The position numbers and the translations under genes are program-made. A DNA stretch of 64,000 bases from Paragonimus skrjabini miyazakii (lineage: Eukaryota > Platyhelminthes > Trematoda > Plagiorchiida > Troglotrematidae): NCBI GenBank assembly GCA_014338405.1, contig JTDE01000287.1, positions 184,446 to 248,445 on the forward strand, given 5' to 3'. Positions 25,698 to 38,142 of the stretch are shown here, in pieces. Positions within the stretch are counted from its first letter, which is position 1. Every line of letters begins with the position of its first letter. The notes beneath the pieces were generated by a model. It ran no database searches and was not told where the DNA came from. It saw only the letters and a program-made list of their open reading frames with translations.

Positions 25698-26070
25698 TTG
25701 AAAATAAAAAAACCGGTGGTCTCAAGCGGTGATTCGCTCTGTTGCACGAGAGCGATGTGTTACAGTGTTCTGGCAAAAATAAACGCTGATCACGCATCTG
25801 TTGGTTTTCTTTATGCCGCGTATCCAGTCTGCGTGTATACGTGCAGTCGTGATTGTGTGTGTGTGTGTGTACACCCTACTGTAGTCGGTGAGCACACATC
25901 TGAGCAATGCACGAATAGGTGCACGCACCGTGACCTTGAGATCAAAGTTGCGTGTAACGACTGCAAGCGTGCTGGCGAGCACTGACACAAATGACCTAAG
26001 GGATACGAGATTGATGGTGCATGAAATCGGTGCCTCATTGTGTAGGCGGTTTGTTGTAGGCTATGCATAG
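25698..26070. other. GC-richer segment with several overlapping open frames
   Basis: This segment is visibly richer in C and G than its surroundings and is open over 60-95 codons in four frames at once (plus: 25698-25985 and 25888-26070; minus: 25722-25988 and 25811-26068). It includes a short TG run. Multiple overlapping frames are expected where stop codons are rarer, so no product is called. A non-coding first exon or regulatory segment is possible but unsupported. Confidence 0.25.
25854..25870. repeat. TG dinucleotide microsatellite
   Basis: About eight and a half uninterrupted TG units are followed by an acac stretch. It is the clearest dinucleotide run in the window apart from an AT run near 41.01 kb. 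Confidence 0.95.
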
Positions 26071-27639
26071 TTGTTTAAAATTTAGCCTCCAATTACAAGA
26101 CGTAACCATTTAGTCAGTTGCTGCAGATAAGCCAAGCTGAGAATACGGGCTCTACTGTTAACACTTTCAACTTGCTACTGTCTTCCAGAAACAAGTACAT
26201 AGCAGATCGTTACACGCAAAGTCGAATTAGTCGGATCTGGCTCCTCCTGATTGACGCTTTAAAAAATATTGTATTATTCCTTGCAAAGAGTAGCATATTC
26301 AACAAACCCACGGTCAAGTTCATATAGAATTATCACATTACCGGGTAGTAAATCTCATGTATATGCGACACAACAATCAGCTTACAAACGAAGTGTATAT
26401 TGTGTCAAACTAGTAAAATACTAAAGAATAGGAGCCGGCAACCTGCAGTCCATGAAACAGTGTACAGTTGGCTAACCATAATTAAATAACCTGTGGTTTA
26501 GAAAAGAAACGCTATGATCACAGACTCATCCGTCAAGCTTATCAGACCAGCGATTCCAACGCAATATTATGTCCATGTATCACGAATACTTACATATGCC
26601 AGCAATTTTCCTAAAAATAAAAACCTCTTGAGAGCGAACAGAGAACAGAATTGATTGATGTTCACCGTCATGAATCTCTAAATTTGCCCTTGCCCGGCAT
26701 GTTACTTGATAAAGGGAGGTCTTCTAGTGAGGGACAGACTCAAGCTTAGCAATGATTTAGTGTATTTATGGCTGAAGTACTGTCAAACGTCATTATTAAC
26801 CCGCTGGTGTTTCGTTTCAAAAGAGGCTGGTTGAAACTGGATGCAAAAACTGTGGTGAACTATCAGTGATGCTCAACCGGAAGTTTGAACGTGGTTTCAA
26901 CAAGAGTAAAATTATATTTGGCCTGCTTCATTGTTATTATATCCACTTAACATCTATAAAGGAACGTGACTCACCTTTCATTAACTGACATAGCAACCGC
27001 TCTCCGAATGGAAGAATGTTAACGACACTAGTTACAGATAGGTTGCTGGTGCCTTCAGGAATCCACTTTTTATGATCGACAAACTAACTAAAAATCCGGT
27101 ACAGAAAGGTCGTTTTACTCAGTACAGAGAGCACGCACGGTTTCTTTAGTAAAACCTACAACTAATTTAGAGATTAGCGAAAACTTGTGCTATCTTGATC
27201 CAGGTAATTTTTCAAAATCAAAGTGTATGTTATGACTAAGCGCGAAACGGTAGTTTGCTAAATCTGTCACCATTCACACTCATGAACCATGTTTCAACCA
27301 TAATGACACCAAACCCTTGCCTATTATATGGCATGCACTGATCAATAGCACCAAACACAAATTCTTTTCACTTGCGACCTCTGTCTCACCCCACCTTATG
27401 GACCTCGGATTGTGAAAACCACTTCAGACACAGCGTACATTGAACTAACCGCAGAAGACCCCACGTGACCGCTGGTTTAATTATTGTAAGTACTATTAGT
27501 TGGACAGCAATCTCAAGTGGTTACAACTCTAACAGTTAGATAGACTTGTCAGTCTATTTGTTTGAAAAAGAAATACAAGACGTAAGGTATATTTCTGTCA
27601 GATATAATCAGTAGCAAATATACCGTTGAACGGATTCAA
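26071..27639. other. Mostly unannotated; possible SINE 3' scrap near 26.8 kb
   Basis: At about 26800-26880 (plus strand) the run aaaagaggctggttgaaactgg...gtgatgctcaacc resembles the 3' block of the HHR-SINE (aaaggggccgactggaaag...gtgatgttcaaac). The match is too weak to call separately. Nothing else is recognised. Confidence 0.3.
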
Positions 27640-27930
27640 ATTTTGGCGATAGTTCAACCCACTGAGAAGTTCAGAACTTAAGTCATCCGGTAGCAGGACG
27701 GTTACTTGTTTCGTCTTCAAGCGATCGGGTGGCCAGGGCAATACTCAAAAGTGAATATGTCTGTGCGCTTGCGTATGATACTTTAGTCGTATCTAGTGTT
27801 AGGTCAGTGGTGCATTAGACAGTGCAGTAGGCGCATGAGAACACAGCTAGAGTTCACACTACTGTCATGATAAGGAGATGAATTACTATAGAGCCATAAC
27901 ATGGACAAAACTGATAGCTAATGCTTGTTT
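27640..27930 (+). mobile_element. Degenerate HHR-SINE, 5' and tRNA-like part
   Basis: The order of blocks matches the SINE centre: ggacggttacttg (5' block), ttcaagcgatcgggtggcc, the head junction near 27795 (agtgttaggtcagtggtgcat, the A-box equivalent), taggcgcatgagaacac, and a remnant of the B-box to ribozyme spacer. The ribozyme itself is no longer recognisable (gatgaattactatagagcc), and the 3' block cannot be followed. Confidence 0.55.
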
Positions 27931-28003
27931 TCAATAAGAGCCGCGTCAGAATACTTTTGAGTAAGCTTCAGTTTGTAGTGGGATTTCGATAACAGAGCTA
28001 CCG

Positions 28004-28210
28004 ATGCAGGCCAACGAAGACGAGCTAAAAAAACTTATAAATTGTTTGAAATGTGGTTTTGTTTTCAAATTGTTTCTTCAAACCAAGACAGACGGAGTGC
28101 TCAAACCACTTGTATGTAATTTATTACATAACAAACTAATATTTTTAATTAATTTAACAGGAATTCCAGTGAAGCAGTTTGGAAAACTCATCAGGATGAT
28201 TGACAAATAG
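28004..28210 (+). CDS. Candidate exon or small ORF of unknown function
   Basis: A 68-codon frame begins with Met and a charged segment (QANEDELKKLINCLKCGF...) and stays open to 28210. Inside it lies an intron-like stretch, gtatgtaatt...aatttaacag, of 49 nt with a good donor and an AT-rich body. Using its first AG would shift the frame into an early stop. A later AG 17 nt downstream (ccagtgaagcag) keeps the frame and ends in LFGKLIRMIDK. I do not recognise the protein. It is the 5'-most of several open stretches between 28.0 and 30.1 kb that may belong together. A chance ORF is possible. Confidence 0.25.
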   Translation: MQANEDELKKLINCLKCGFVFKLFLQTKTDGVLKPLVCNLLHNKLIFLINLTGIPVKQFGKLIRMIDK

Positions 28211-28591
28211 TTTTTCCATAAAAGTTAAAACCCACTAATAAAGAAGTGGGGGTGTAGTTCATCGGAAAGCAGAAAACCGTCACAATCGTTTCAATTATAG
28301 CAACATATTTTAAAAGACAAGCCAAAAGCTTTCGAAAAGTGAGTGAGCAATAGTTCCGACAAGCATTCGCGTTAGTTTGACAGTTGCTGAGCCGTTGTTT
28401 GTCATATGACTGATAATGGCTTCAAATTTTATTTGAAATGCAGGAGAGGTAGTTTGAAGTAATCTTATGTAAATTACTAGTGCACAAATCAATAAGATTA
28501 CTGAGGTATATTATGATGCAACTTTCTATATATGTAGAGGGCTTGATGCGGTTTAAGCCTGTTGCTTTTGTCTATGTTTGAGTTCACCTGA

Positions 28592-29155
28592 GGCCAAAAT
28601 GTTTCAAAATTGGGTCTCATATATTGTATATTTTATCAACAAGTTTCATCCGAAAGAACATGCGATATTTCACAACCATATGAAGTGGAATTTATATCTG
28701 AGCCCCATGACATGTCACAGTTTGGGTTAACTTCTAAATTAAGTAGTTATGTCAATATTTTACGTTGTTATCTATCTTTGGTTGAACTAGCCGTTAGTGC
28801 CAACTCACTGTTATGTACTGACGACACAAAAGTCTGTCAGATTGTAGAACGTTTAGCAGATGTGAACAAATTACACAAAGATTTGAAGGTCCAGAAAAGA
28901 AAAACCTCACTATTCAACATTCACAACTATAAACTGATGCACAGCCGCCAAAAAAATTGAGCTGACTGCTACCTTGGTGATACTAAACCAGACGTATCGC
29001 TAAGCCAACTTTACCTAGAAGCCATAGTGACAGAAAGTTTGTTTGTCTATACATTATTCAGTCAATGCCAAAAAGTACGGACGCCCTCGAAATTGTATGA
29101 AAACGTTATCGAACTTTCAACCGTAGAGTCTTTTCTATTATCTCTACTCACATAA
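28592..29155 (+). pseudogene. Candidate coding exon with one in-frame stop, unknown family
   Basis: A single frame is open from 28592 to the stop at 29153-29155, apart from one TGA at 28958-28960. This is 122 codons, a stop, then 64 codons. The translation is not low-complexity; it contains amphipathic, Leu-rich helical segments (SSYVNILRCYLSLVELAV and CQIVERLADVNKLHKDLKV) and, after the stop, SLSQLYLEAIVTESLFVYTL. A splice acceptor could lie at tattttatcaacaag near 28643. I know of no family with this pattern. If the stop is real, this is a decaying gene or a rejected exon; TGA recoding is not supported by anything visible nearby. Confidence 0.3.
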
Positions 29156-29389
29156 CCTGCCTCCGCTGGACAACGAGAATACAGAGCTGACATATTTGTT
29201 TTACTAGTGATTTCCAAGTTACACTGGTCTTGTACAGACTAACTTCTGAAATGGACAGTAGGCCCGGGAACATCCCGCATTTATAAGTAAAAACGATTCT
29301 TAGTATTGTACGTCCCCTCAAGTGAGACCTCATTTTCTTATCTGCTCAACCATATACATCAGACTGTTCTCTAATTTTTCATTTCCCAG

Positions 29390-29473
29390 CAATCAAGGAC
29401 GAATGCTTGACTGATCAGTCTAAGAAACTGGTGTGTGAAATTGGCAAGAAGAGATATAATTCACAGATTGGAG
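29390..29473 (+). CDS. Candidate short internal exon
   Basis: A pyrimidine-rich acceptor (ctaatttttcatttcccag) is followed by an open frame AIKDECLTDQSKKLVCEI and GKKRYNSQIGG, ending at a GT (ggag|gtgacc) before a stop at 29494. Size (84 nt) and borders suit an internal exon. It lies between two other open stretches on the same strand. No family is recognised. Confidence 0.25.
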
Positions 29474-29616
29474 GTGACCATATCGAAACAAACTGAGCAG
29501 CTCTGTGGTCATGGCTGCAACGGTTAAGGGTTTTCAAATTCCATTTCACCGATAAGCAAATGAGATATGAATTGTAAACTATGTTTCCGTGAAACTTTAT
29601 TCTGTCATCCTCACAG

Positions 29617-30096
29617 TTTATTGAATGCAAGCAATTGTCAACAACATACTTCAGAATGTTTTTGTGTTGGATGTCGAGTTGACGTTAAGCTAGAAGCTTC
29701 ATCCGATTTTTTCGGTATTGAAGCCTACTCACTGTTGCTTGTTGCCTGATTCTCAAATAATACGATTAGAGGAATGTATTTACATATCTATAAGAAAACA
29801 CGTTCTTTCTTTCCCGAAAACTTATAAACCTATTAACTGTAAATATATGGCAGTGAGACCGAATAAAACAGTGTTGATTACCCTTATGAAGACTGAAAAG
29901 TTTATTGAGGGATTTAAAATAAGATGCAGTTTGTTGATTAAGATGAAGTATTATCTGGCTTGTTTTAAACAACAATCCGTTCGGTGTTGTTTTATAGAGA
30001 CAAAAGAAGATCAGGTCACTAGTACATTTTCATGGTCAACTAATAAATCCAAGTGGAAAAATTGTATTACCAAAAAGAGGGTGGAAAACAGTACAA
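29617..30096 (+). pseudogene. Candidate exon with one frameshift and a consensus splice donor, unknown family
   Basis: After an acceptor-like cctcacag, one frame gives a Cys-rich start (NASNCQQHTSECFCVGCRVDVKLEASSDFF). Near 29735 the readable sequence moves to the next frame (LPDSQIIRLEECIYISIRKHV...), which stays open to 30104. The last open codons overlap a perfect donor, acaa|gtaagt at 30097. An AATAAA follows at 30112-30117, so this could instead be a terminal exon. The Cys spacing could form a small zinc site. Either a frameshift mutation or an unrecognised mini-intron separates the two halves. Function unknown. Confidence 0.3.
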
Positions 30097-30120
30097 GTAA
30101 GTAAACAGTACAATAAATAA

Positions 30121-32795
30121 AATTTGAAATTGACTCTCTTTCGATTAATACATTTATGACAGCATTTAATCCAAAACCCGATTAAACCAAATGTGAACTA
30201 CTGGCTTCAATATGAGTAGGTTTGATGAGGTACAAATAATTTCGACCAAGTCAAGTCAAACGGCCATGCTATTTCACTGTATCGATTGCATTTAAGACAA
30301 CACTGATGGACTACACAGAAAACTCTTGAAATAACCCATGGACACTGTTATCGGACACAACAGTGCAACTGAATAGAGGTAAGATAAAATGCGATGACAA
30401 ATTGTTCAGACCGATAAAACCGGGCGAAAAGTTTTGATGAATCCCTCTGCCTCGTCTTCTAGAAATGATTTACAATTGCACTACATATCAACGTGAAGTG
30501 TCTAACGCTGTTTGGGAACCCATTACATAATGTAATGAATGAAACGGATGAGTCACACTGTTTCCATCGATGCAAACCCACAAGCATGATTTTTTTGGTT
30601 TGTGTCACATGTACATTTAAATTACTGAGTGGGAACATATGTGCTAAGCTAAATAAGGAGTAAATTTGAGGATGCTTCTAAAACACTTCGACCAACTGTA
30701 GTTGGAAAAACACTTTTAATACACAGATACACAGCATAGGAAGTGCAGTTTACTGAAAACGTTTTTGAGTGAACTACTTGCAATTAACATTTAACGAGTG
30801 TAGTGGCAACTGGCGTAGTTAAAGCCTAAAACAAGGTTAATCAGTGTAAACTGTAATGTCTCAGTAGAGTCATTAATCACAGTGAGTAGAAAATCAGTTG
30901 TAACCCAGATTTACCATCTACTGGAGTACAAGGCAAAGTATGCCTGGACTTTTAGCTGGTTTTCGAAAGGTTTTTTTGTTAAGCATATCAGCAACTCTAC
31001 AGTTGTCATAATAGTTTACAGCAAGTTTGGTGAGATGGTATTCACTTCACACCCCTATTATAATTAACAATCTAGATGCTTATCCAATTCATGTTTTCAT
31101 ATGTTAGCATCAAGTCAAGACGGTTGCCACGAGGAAGTGCTCAAAAATGTTTTTTTTCAGGGTGAATGATTCAGCCACATAAATGAATATGTCTCCACAC
31201 AGACACCTTATTGTGTTAGGACGGTCACAAACGCCAGTAGTATGATACTATGTCATACCAATCTTATAGGAGCTAATGGAAGTTATTGTAAGAGATCCAC
31301 CTGACCGAATTCAACGTCTGTCATCAGCCCGTCTAGCACCACATTCATGCTGTGGATCATAACAAACCACTGATGTATACAACATTAACATTATGCTGAA
31401 TCTTTCTATAAATAAGCTACGTCTGTCCTGATGTTAAGTTTTACTTACGAGTCAGATATTTTACGGTGGCTAATTGCAGCCCGTAGGATTATTCTATCAA
31501 AACAATGAAACCACTATACATTTATAAAGTTCTTAGTTCATCGAGCTGTAGTTTATGGCTTACGCGTGAATAATACAAGCTCCGTTATCTGAGGAACCGG
31601 AACGGAAGGGTCATCACATTAATTGCTTTAGAGCAACATTTGCTCATCACTGGTTGCTTGATTAAAGGCCAACAGTCATTAATCGTTAAGAAAATCGTCA
31701 GGTGAAACACAGAACATGTTATACCGTTATTGATGTGGCTACACACCCACGCTAGCATCTTGAAACTAGCCAGGTGTGTTCATTATTCCATTCATACTTC
31801 GAAAAATTTGCCATTCTGGAAAAACTAATAGCACTTTTGTACAACTGTTCTCAAGCGTGACCCAATATTTCCCTATCGTGATTTGCTATGCCGTAACACT
31901 TATTATGTTTTATTGTGTAAAACACTGGACTTATGTTGCATTCGCTGGAGCTTCTGTTTTACAGTTAAGGCTCCACAGAAGCTCGTTGCTAATTTGCTCA
32001 AGGTCATGGGTCATGTTGCACCTGTATCTTAATCGGAATGGCACTCACTGGTTTATCTCACAAACTCGGTAAACTTGAACCCACGGGGCGGTTGCTTGAA
32101 CAGTGTCATTTCGATTTAAATCGACTGAAGTGATTTCAACCAATACCGCTTGTTGTTTCAATCAAGTTTTTCGGTTGTTACATCTAATGTTTTGGGTCAC
32201 TGTTTAAATCAGCAGATTGTCATTAAAAATTCTGTTTGTTTTTTGGTTATTTGCCCACTGAAAACAACACTCAGGCAATCTCCGAAAGAGATGCTGGATG
32301 TGATTAGCCTAGAATTCTTCGCATACGTTGTTTGTGCAACTGTTGCGCTTTGGTCACTACCGTATCTCTCCTCGTGTAACGTATGTTAGTAATACAGACG
32401 ATGTATGATGACCTGAAGAGAGCATCAATCTAATGCTGTGTAGAGAATATTGAATGAATGTGATGGAGACTTATGTGAACTATGAATTTAGGATAACATC
32501 ATTTCACATCCAAATGATACTGTTTATTTTGTATCATGTTGGCAACATCTCAATTATGGTCAGTGCACAGACCGCACATCACATTGTGCGAATACATGGT
32601 TGCTGTCTGTCAAAGCAATGACGGTCAAATAAACGTTAGATGTTAAATCTGTCATGTCCACGTACAGCGACAAGATGACAGTGCACGAACTCTACCAAGG
32701 TCATCCTTGACTCATCAGACATTTCATTAATCAGCACATGGTCAGGCATTGCGCCATGAAAACTGTCGACTGAACGAGCATCATCGTGTCAACAA
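30121..32795. other. No supportable gene; one long hairpin
   Basis: A perfect 10-bp inverted repeat (gagcttctgt at 31948-31957, acagaagctc at 31975-31984) with a 17-nt loop sits inside a 98-codon open frame (31776-32072) that has no known motif. Nothing else is recognised. Confidence 0.4.
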
Positions 32796-32799
32796 GGCT

Positions 32800-32995
32800 T
32801 CCGAAACAATTGTGCCTAATACAAATTCACGGACACAGTGTTCAACAAGATCACTTCGTGAAAGCTTGGCTGGATTTCAAATATCGGCCGTGGCATGAAT
32901 ATACACTGTCAGCGAGCTCTGTTAAGAATGGAACTGAAGTTTGGTGATTCCTTTTGAAAGGAGTTGGCTGGTAAGTCTATTGGAATGAGACAGAC
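32800..32995 (+). mobile_element. Degenerate HHR-SINE
   Basis: Plus-strand blocks occur in the family order: a head remnant (ttgtgcctaat), cttcgtgaaagcttggctggatttc (tRNA-like 3' half and B-box area), ggccgtggcatgaatatacac, a ribozyme remnant (tgtcagcgagctctgttaagaatggaac), and ttttgaaaggagttggctgg. The ribozyme core is damaged (GGAAC for GAAAC; CTGACGA reads GTCAGCGA). Inactive copy. Confidence 0.55.
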
Positions 32996-35900
32996 TTGAG
33001 TATTTGTGTATGATTTTCATTTAACATTAAATCTACCGTCGACATGTACGATTTTAAGTGGTTGTAACATAATCGAACTACCAAATTTTTACCTGAAATA
33101 CGGTTGTACGTATTCGACCTAAGTGTGGTAAGTGACCCTCTTTACAATGAACCAAAACTCAATATGTGAATCAAAGGCAAACTACGTTTGTACTCTGAAT
33201 CATTCAAGTGGTTTGGTCACGTTTCCTGATCACTTTAATCAGTGACCTCACAACTCTTAACAAATAGATTCGTACGAACTCGACGACGGTATGGGGCTGA
33301 GTTAGGGTCTATTTTCTAACAGTAGCTGAGCAGCAATTTTAAAATGTTATGTACTTCTTAAAGTAAACAACAAAAACGTGGTAAACTGAGGAACGGTCGG
33401 ACTCTTTATATACCCCGCGGTCTCACTTCTACTACCTAGACGAGATTGGGTTACAATTTTATCTGACCACAAGGTACTTTAAACACAAGACCTGTTGTCT
33501 CAGGGTGAAAACCTACAAGGGAAAACTCGAGTGGGTCGGGGAGGAACTGGGAAATACCGGTAATACGAACGTACTACCAATCATATTACTCATGGGCGTC
33601 GGTTAGTAGTATGACACGCATTGAAACTAATGACAAAGCTAAATACATGGAAGAAGCAGGACAAACGAAAGAATTCGAACACATCGGTGTGATTTACGGG
33701 AAGTACTTCACCAAGGAAAATGACTGTGTACATCTGAAGGCGACTGAACAGGTGAGGTCGTTATGTTTATTTCTGCATATTCTATGAATTCCACAGGGTG
33801 AAGTGCAACTCATCTGATGACCTGGCATTTCCGGCATCTTAACCATATCTGCTTAAGATGTTGACAGTACTGTTCTTCAACCAGATTCCAGCTGACATGC
33901 ATTATTCCACTTCACTCAACTCAAAGGCTGCAGCAAGTTTTAACGATGATTTACAAGTCAACCGTAGTTTCCACGGATTAAGTTACATCTCAAATAATTT
34001 ACGAGTGGTTAACAAAAATACTGCGAAAATAACTTCAGCTGTACTACACATGGTTTACAAGGTTTATCGATCGATTTTAATAAGATGGAGCAGTTTTTGT
34101 TGGTTAAACAACTGCTATCGTTCACTTGACTTTACTCAGGTTCAAATTTGAAGTTTGGATGTGAAAGTGCCTTTCTTCAGTGGTCACTGTAAAAACCCTC
34201 TCAGAGAGTGAAGTAAAAGCCAGGGTTGTAAACAGTAAAACAAATAGGAAAACATAGCGATCAAAAATCGAAACGATGTTAACCGCTACACAACTTTCCA
34301 AAGCCGGTGGTTTACTAATCTAACTTTCACACAAGTTCACTTGGCTGGTTTATCAAAAGGAAGTAATATTCTTTGGACACAACCTCAAAGCTGAAGACCA
34401 AATGCACAATGGTCGTTAGGCCGCAGTTTTTACTGTACGCAAAGCCACTTGAAAAATCTGTCTGTGATGAGCAGTAAGTCAGTATTTTGAGTAAGTCCTA
34501 CATACGAAAGTCTATATAGCGATACAATCGCATGATAGCATTTAAAGTACCAAAGATAAACTAGCCAGCCATACGGACACCTATGCAACATTTTTGCATC
34601 ACACACGCGTAATACTACGGACGGTTTACATTTGAGTTCCGCACAGTTGGTCTAAGCATAATGAGATGTCATACACAATGTTATTTACTAAAAAGCCTAT
34701 GTTCATCTGGCCCGAAAGAAAAGAGTACAACAAACGTTATTAGGTTTTGTCTACTTGATCACTAATCTCCTCCAAACAGTTGGCAAATTTACCATGATGG
34801 TCAAGGTAATCAAAGGTTTTAACTATCTCAAATTTTTCTCAGCGGACAATGAATAAGGTTTTGTCATCTGTTTGCTACATATGCAACGCATCGACAAATT
34901 TGGCTGGTTTATCTACCACTTTGTCTTGTTTATTCATTTATCTTATTTATCTATTGTTTTACTAATCTGATCTAATGAGAGAGGAATTTTTTGTTGGTAT
35001 TGTCTGTTAAATGGAGACTAAGGTGTGAGACTTTCGATCTCGTGTATACAGGTTGTCTCATAAGTGGCACTGTAGGATTCTAAATTCATATCGGGGATCC
35101 ACCGATTGATGTCTTCCAACTCATAACATAACAGTAAACTTGATAGCAATTAACACAACATGCTAGACTAATGACGACACACGTTCACCGATACCAAGTT
35201 GAGACATCTTATGGGTTTATATTAGGTCAGGTAGTTTTTAACCTTGATATAAGAAGCCTACTAGTTGCACATCTTTAAGCGGACTGCCTTATCTCAGTTG
35301 GAAAGACAAGACGTATGAAACTGTACATACTTACCAAACTGTTTATTTATCGTCAACAATTCGACTAGAATTGATACACTTTTCTTCTTCAAGATAGTTA
35401 TGACGTTGCAAGACACATCGATTTGTCTTGTAATGACCACAACTTTTCAATAGCTACTTGCACGGTAACATTTTTTATCAGGTTCGGTATAGTTTGTATA
35501 TCTTCGTCATGTTCGTGAATTTAGAGACTAAGGTTTGGACCATGTGTGGTTAGAAGTCGGCGTTGTTCACCCTGACGGTGCGTGCCCCCACTCACCATGC
35601 ACTGGGCACTTCAGCAAGCCTGGTATCTCACTGCGCTCAGCGTTTCGGAACGGCTCTCCAAAGCTTAATAGTATCACACGGTAAGTATGCCTGGTGTGAG
35701 TCACCAACCGTTACAGTGCAGTACATTTACCCAGGACAACCATTTTAGCAACCTGTTATTCATCATTCAATCCAAATGATGGATGTACAGAAGCTGAGCA
35801 AGTATGTAAAGCTGGTTTTCACGGCTGATAACAGGAGCATTACGGCCACTCTGTCCATTGTCTATTCATGACCGATTATTGTACAAGAAGTTAGTATTAG

Positions 35901-36385
35901 TAAACTTAGTTGGAAAAGCAGAGCCATCGAGACGTACACCCAGTGACCTACAGACCAATGATGTTTAGCTGCTGAATAGCTGAACGGAAAGAAGAGTCCA
36001 ATGTTGATGGAATATGTTTTCGGGGAGAGTGGTAGATGATTCATTTACTTCACTATTGGTATTGTGTACTGAACAAAGAGGCGTATCAGCATGCCGCAAA
36101 CATACCAGCAAGCCAACTGATACAATTTGCAGGAAGAGGAGAGCATAGTATGTTTACCAAGGCTCCTGATATTCCGTATGCCATGATCAAGTACATGAAA
36201 GAACGACTGTTAAGTTATACATACTTGATGATTGCGTGAAACAGCATTACAATGCATTAACTCTTTTCTCTGGCGTATGCTTCCTGAAAATTGTTTAGCG
36301 CTCATCCGATACGCAGATCATGTATTATATTGATAATTACTGTGGCAGAATTGTGAAGTTAAGAATGCACTGATGCAAAGCTGTT
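32996..36385. other. No supportable gene; unannotated DNA
   Basis: A 97-codon frame at 33858-34151 and a 61-codon frame at 35563-35748 show no motif. No repeat is recognised. Confidence 0.4.
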
Positions 36386-36665
36386 GTGGTTCAACCGGAC
36401 TCGAACCAGTCACAGGACTGACGTACTTCTACGCAACAGACGCTCCACGAAGCAACGTCATGAACTCAGATAGGTCTTATCTAAAATCGCACATGCATAT
36501 GGCTGTGTAGCTCAGAATCCAGCATGACTTCCTGGAGAACGGTTGTCACACAGTTCACGTAAGAATCGACCGAAGGTGTTGTTCGGTTTCGAAAATATTA
36601 CTGATGAATAACGTCATACCAAAAAGACTGCCTTGTCTACAAATAGCGTCAAGTTGCGCGGTGGT
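36386..36665 (-). repeat. tRNA-like repeat, family 2, copy 2
   Basis: On the minus strand a tRNA-like unit with B box ggttcgagtccggtt and a worn A box (ttcgtggagcg) lies at about 36460-36390. Upstream of it in element sense the sequence matches 7.87-8.10 kb in order: catcagtaatattttcg, ccttcggtcgattct, acgtgaactgt, then gttctcc. Because the match extends beyond the tRNA-like part, the two are copies of one dispersed repeat. Confidence 0.55.
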
Positions 36666-38139
36666 ATTTTCGAATATCGTAAACTTTATTTGTTGGCAAG
36701 TTCGAGAAGTAATTGAGTTTTCAACTGTGCAGTTATGAGGAATCGTATCTTGTGTTCCTTATGTTGTCGCCGTGTCCCCCTGACAAGTCTGATTGGGCTT
36801 TCTCAAAATATTCTCAAGATGGGAGTTGAAAGTTCCAACCAACGAATGAGAGGGCATAAATAAAAGATGTTCCTTAATATTAGTGTTGTACCACCACGAA
36901 GAAAAGGGATGAATTTTTGTGGTTTGTTATGGACTGACCATATATGTTTGATTTGTGCCGAGTTGTAACGACATTACAAGACAAGATGCGAATTCACTGT
37001 AGTGATACTGAGACAAGATAAGAGTACAAGACAGAATTGATATGAGTGCCGATACTCCGCTGGTTCAAACTTGTTCTGTCCACTTCATTTTGCCAGTTAC
37101 TTTACGTGTTACGAGCACTAGGACGAAAGAGTTGCTCTTCCACGATAATAACCCTCAGGCCAACAACTTCGTCCTCGCTGGTCACATCAGCCAACAGTAC
37201 CGTGCCCTTAGTTTAAGACGGCAGTCTTTCATGCCACGAGCCGAAGTACATCGTTTATAGAAAGGCGATCCATATAACTGGTTTGTAATCTGGCGGTAGT
37301 CAAAACGCAATAATAATTCGAAGTGGATTGGGCAAATCCATAATAGCTAAATGTGAGAGAGTTACACGCTGGTTATGCTAATCCTTTTTATTAAAAGTCA
37401 GGTTCATACGGCTATCGATTTTGTACATGGAGGGGTTGCTGGTCAGTACCTTTGTGCAGGTGTATCTATCCTTTCAATCCATTCGTGCACGAAACTAGTT
37501 GTAGAGGGGCGATTCAGACATAGATATTATGAAGGGTTACATAGTTAATACGGTATAGTGAAGATTTTGTGCATTTAGCGCGAAAACTGTTGTTGTTAAC
37601 TGAGAAAAAATAAAGTATTTAATCAAAACCTCAGTGTAGCATCATCAGTTTAGATCAAAGCGAAAATTACGTTCCAACTATTTACCGGCCATAGGCTGAA
37701 CTTGGATGAACGACATTTTTCGTTAGGTACCTCTGTTCTGAATGGTGCTGATGACTTTACTTGTGCTATAAATATCACTCAGTGTCAAAGCATTTTTCTG
37801 GACATCTATGTGATTCTATAAATAGACGTCTATTTACCGATTTTGTCCGATCTTGGTCTTAATCTTTAGAGGTTATGCGGTGGTTTTAGAATGGCGATAT
37901 TCCGTTTACTATCAATATCTAGTTTTGCAAGTAAATGTCCATACTACTTATAAGTTTGGATGTTAACAGTTGAAAGCTTTAATCTGCGTAATGTGATGCA
38001 TTCAGTAATTTGTTCGGATTGTTTCATACACATACCTATATGAACTTTACGCGTCTGTTTGCCTTTTAACAAGTGCTGTTCGATGATACTACAGGTTGCC
38101 AAAGATTCCTAATCGATGAAGGTGAACAAATGTGGGAAA
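36666..38139. other. No supportable gene; unannotated DNA
   Basis: A 72-codon frame at 37042-37260 has no recognisable motif. No repeat is recognised. Confidence 0.4.
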
Positions 38140-38142
38140 TAC

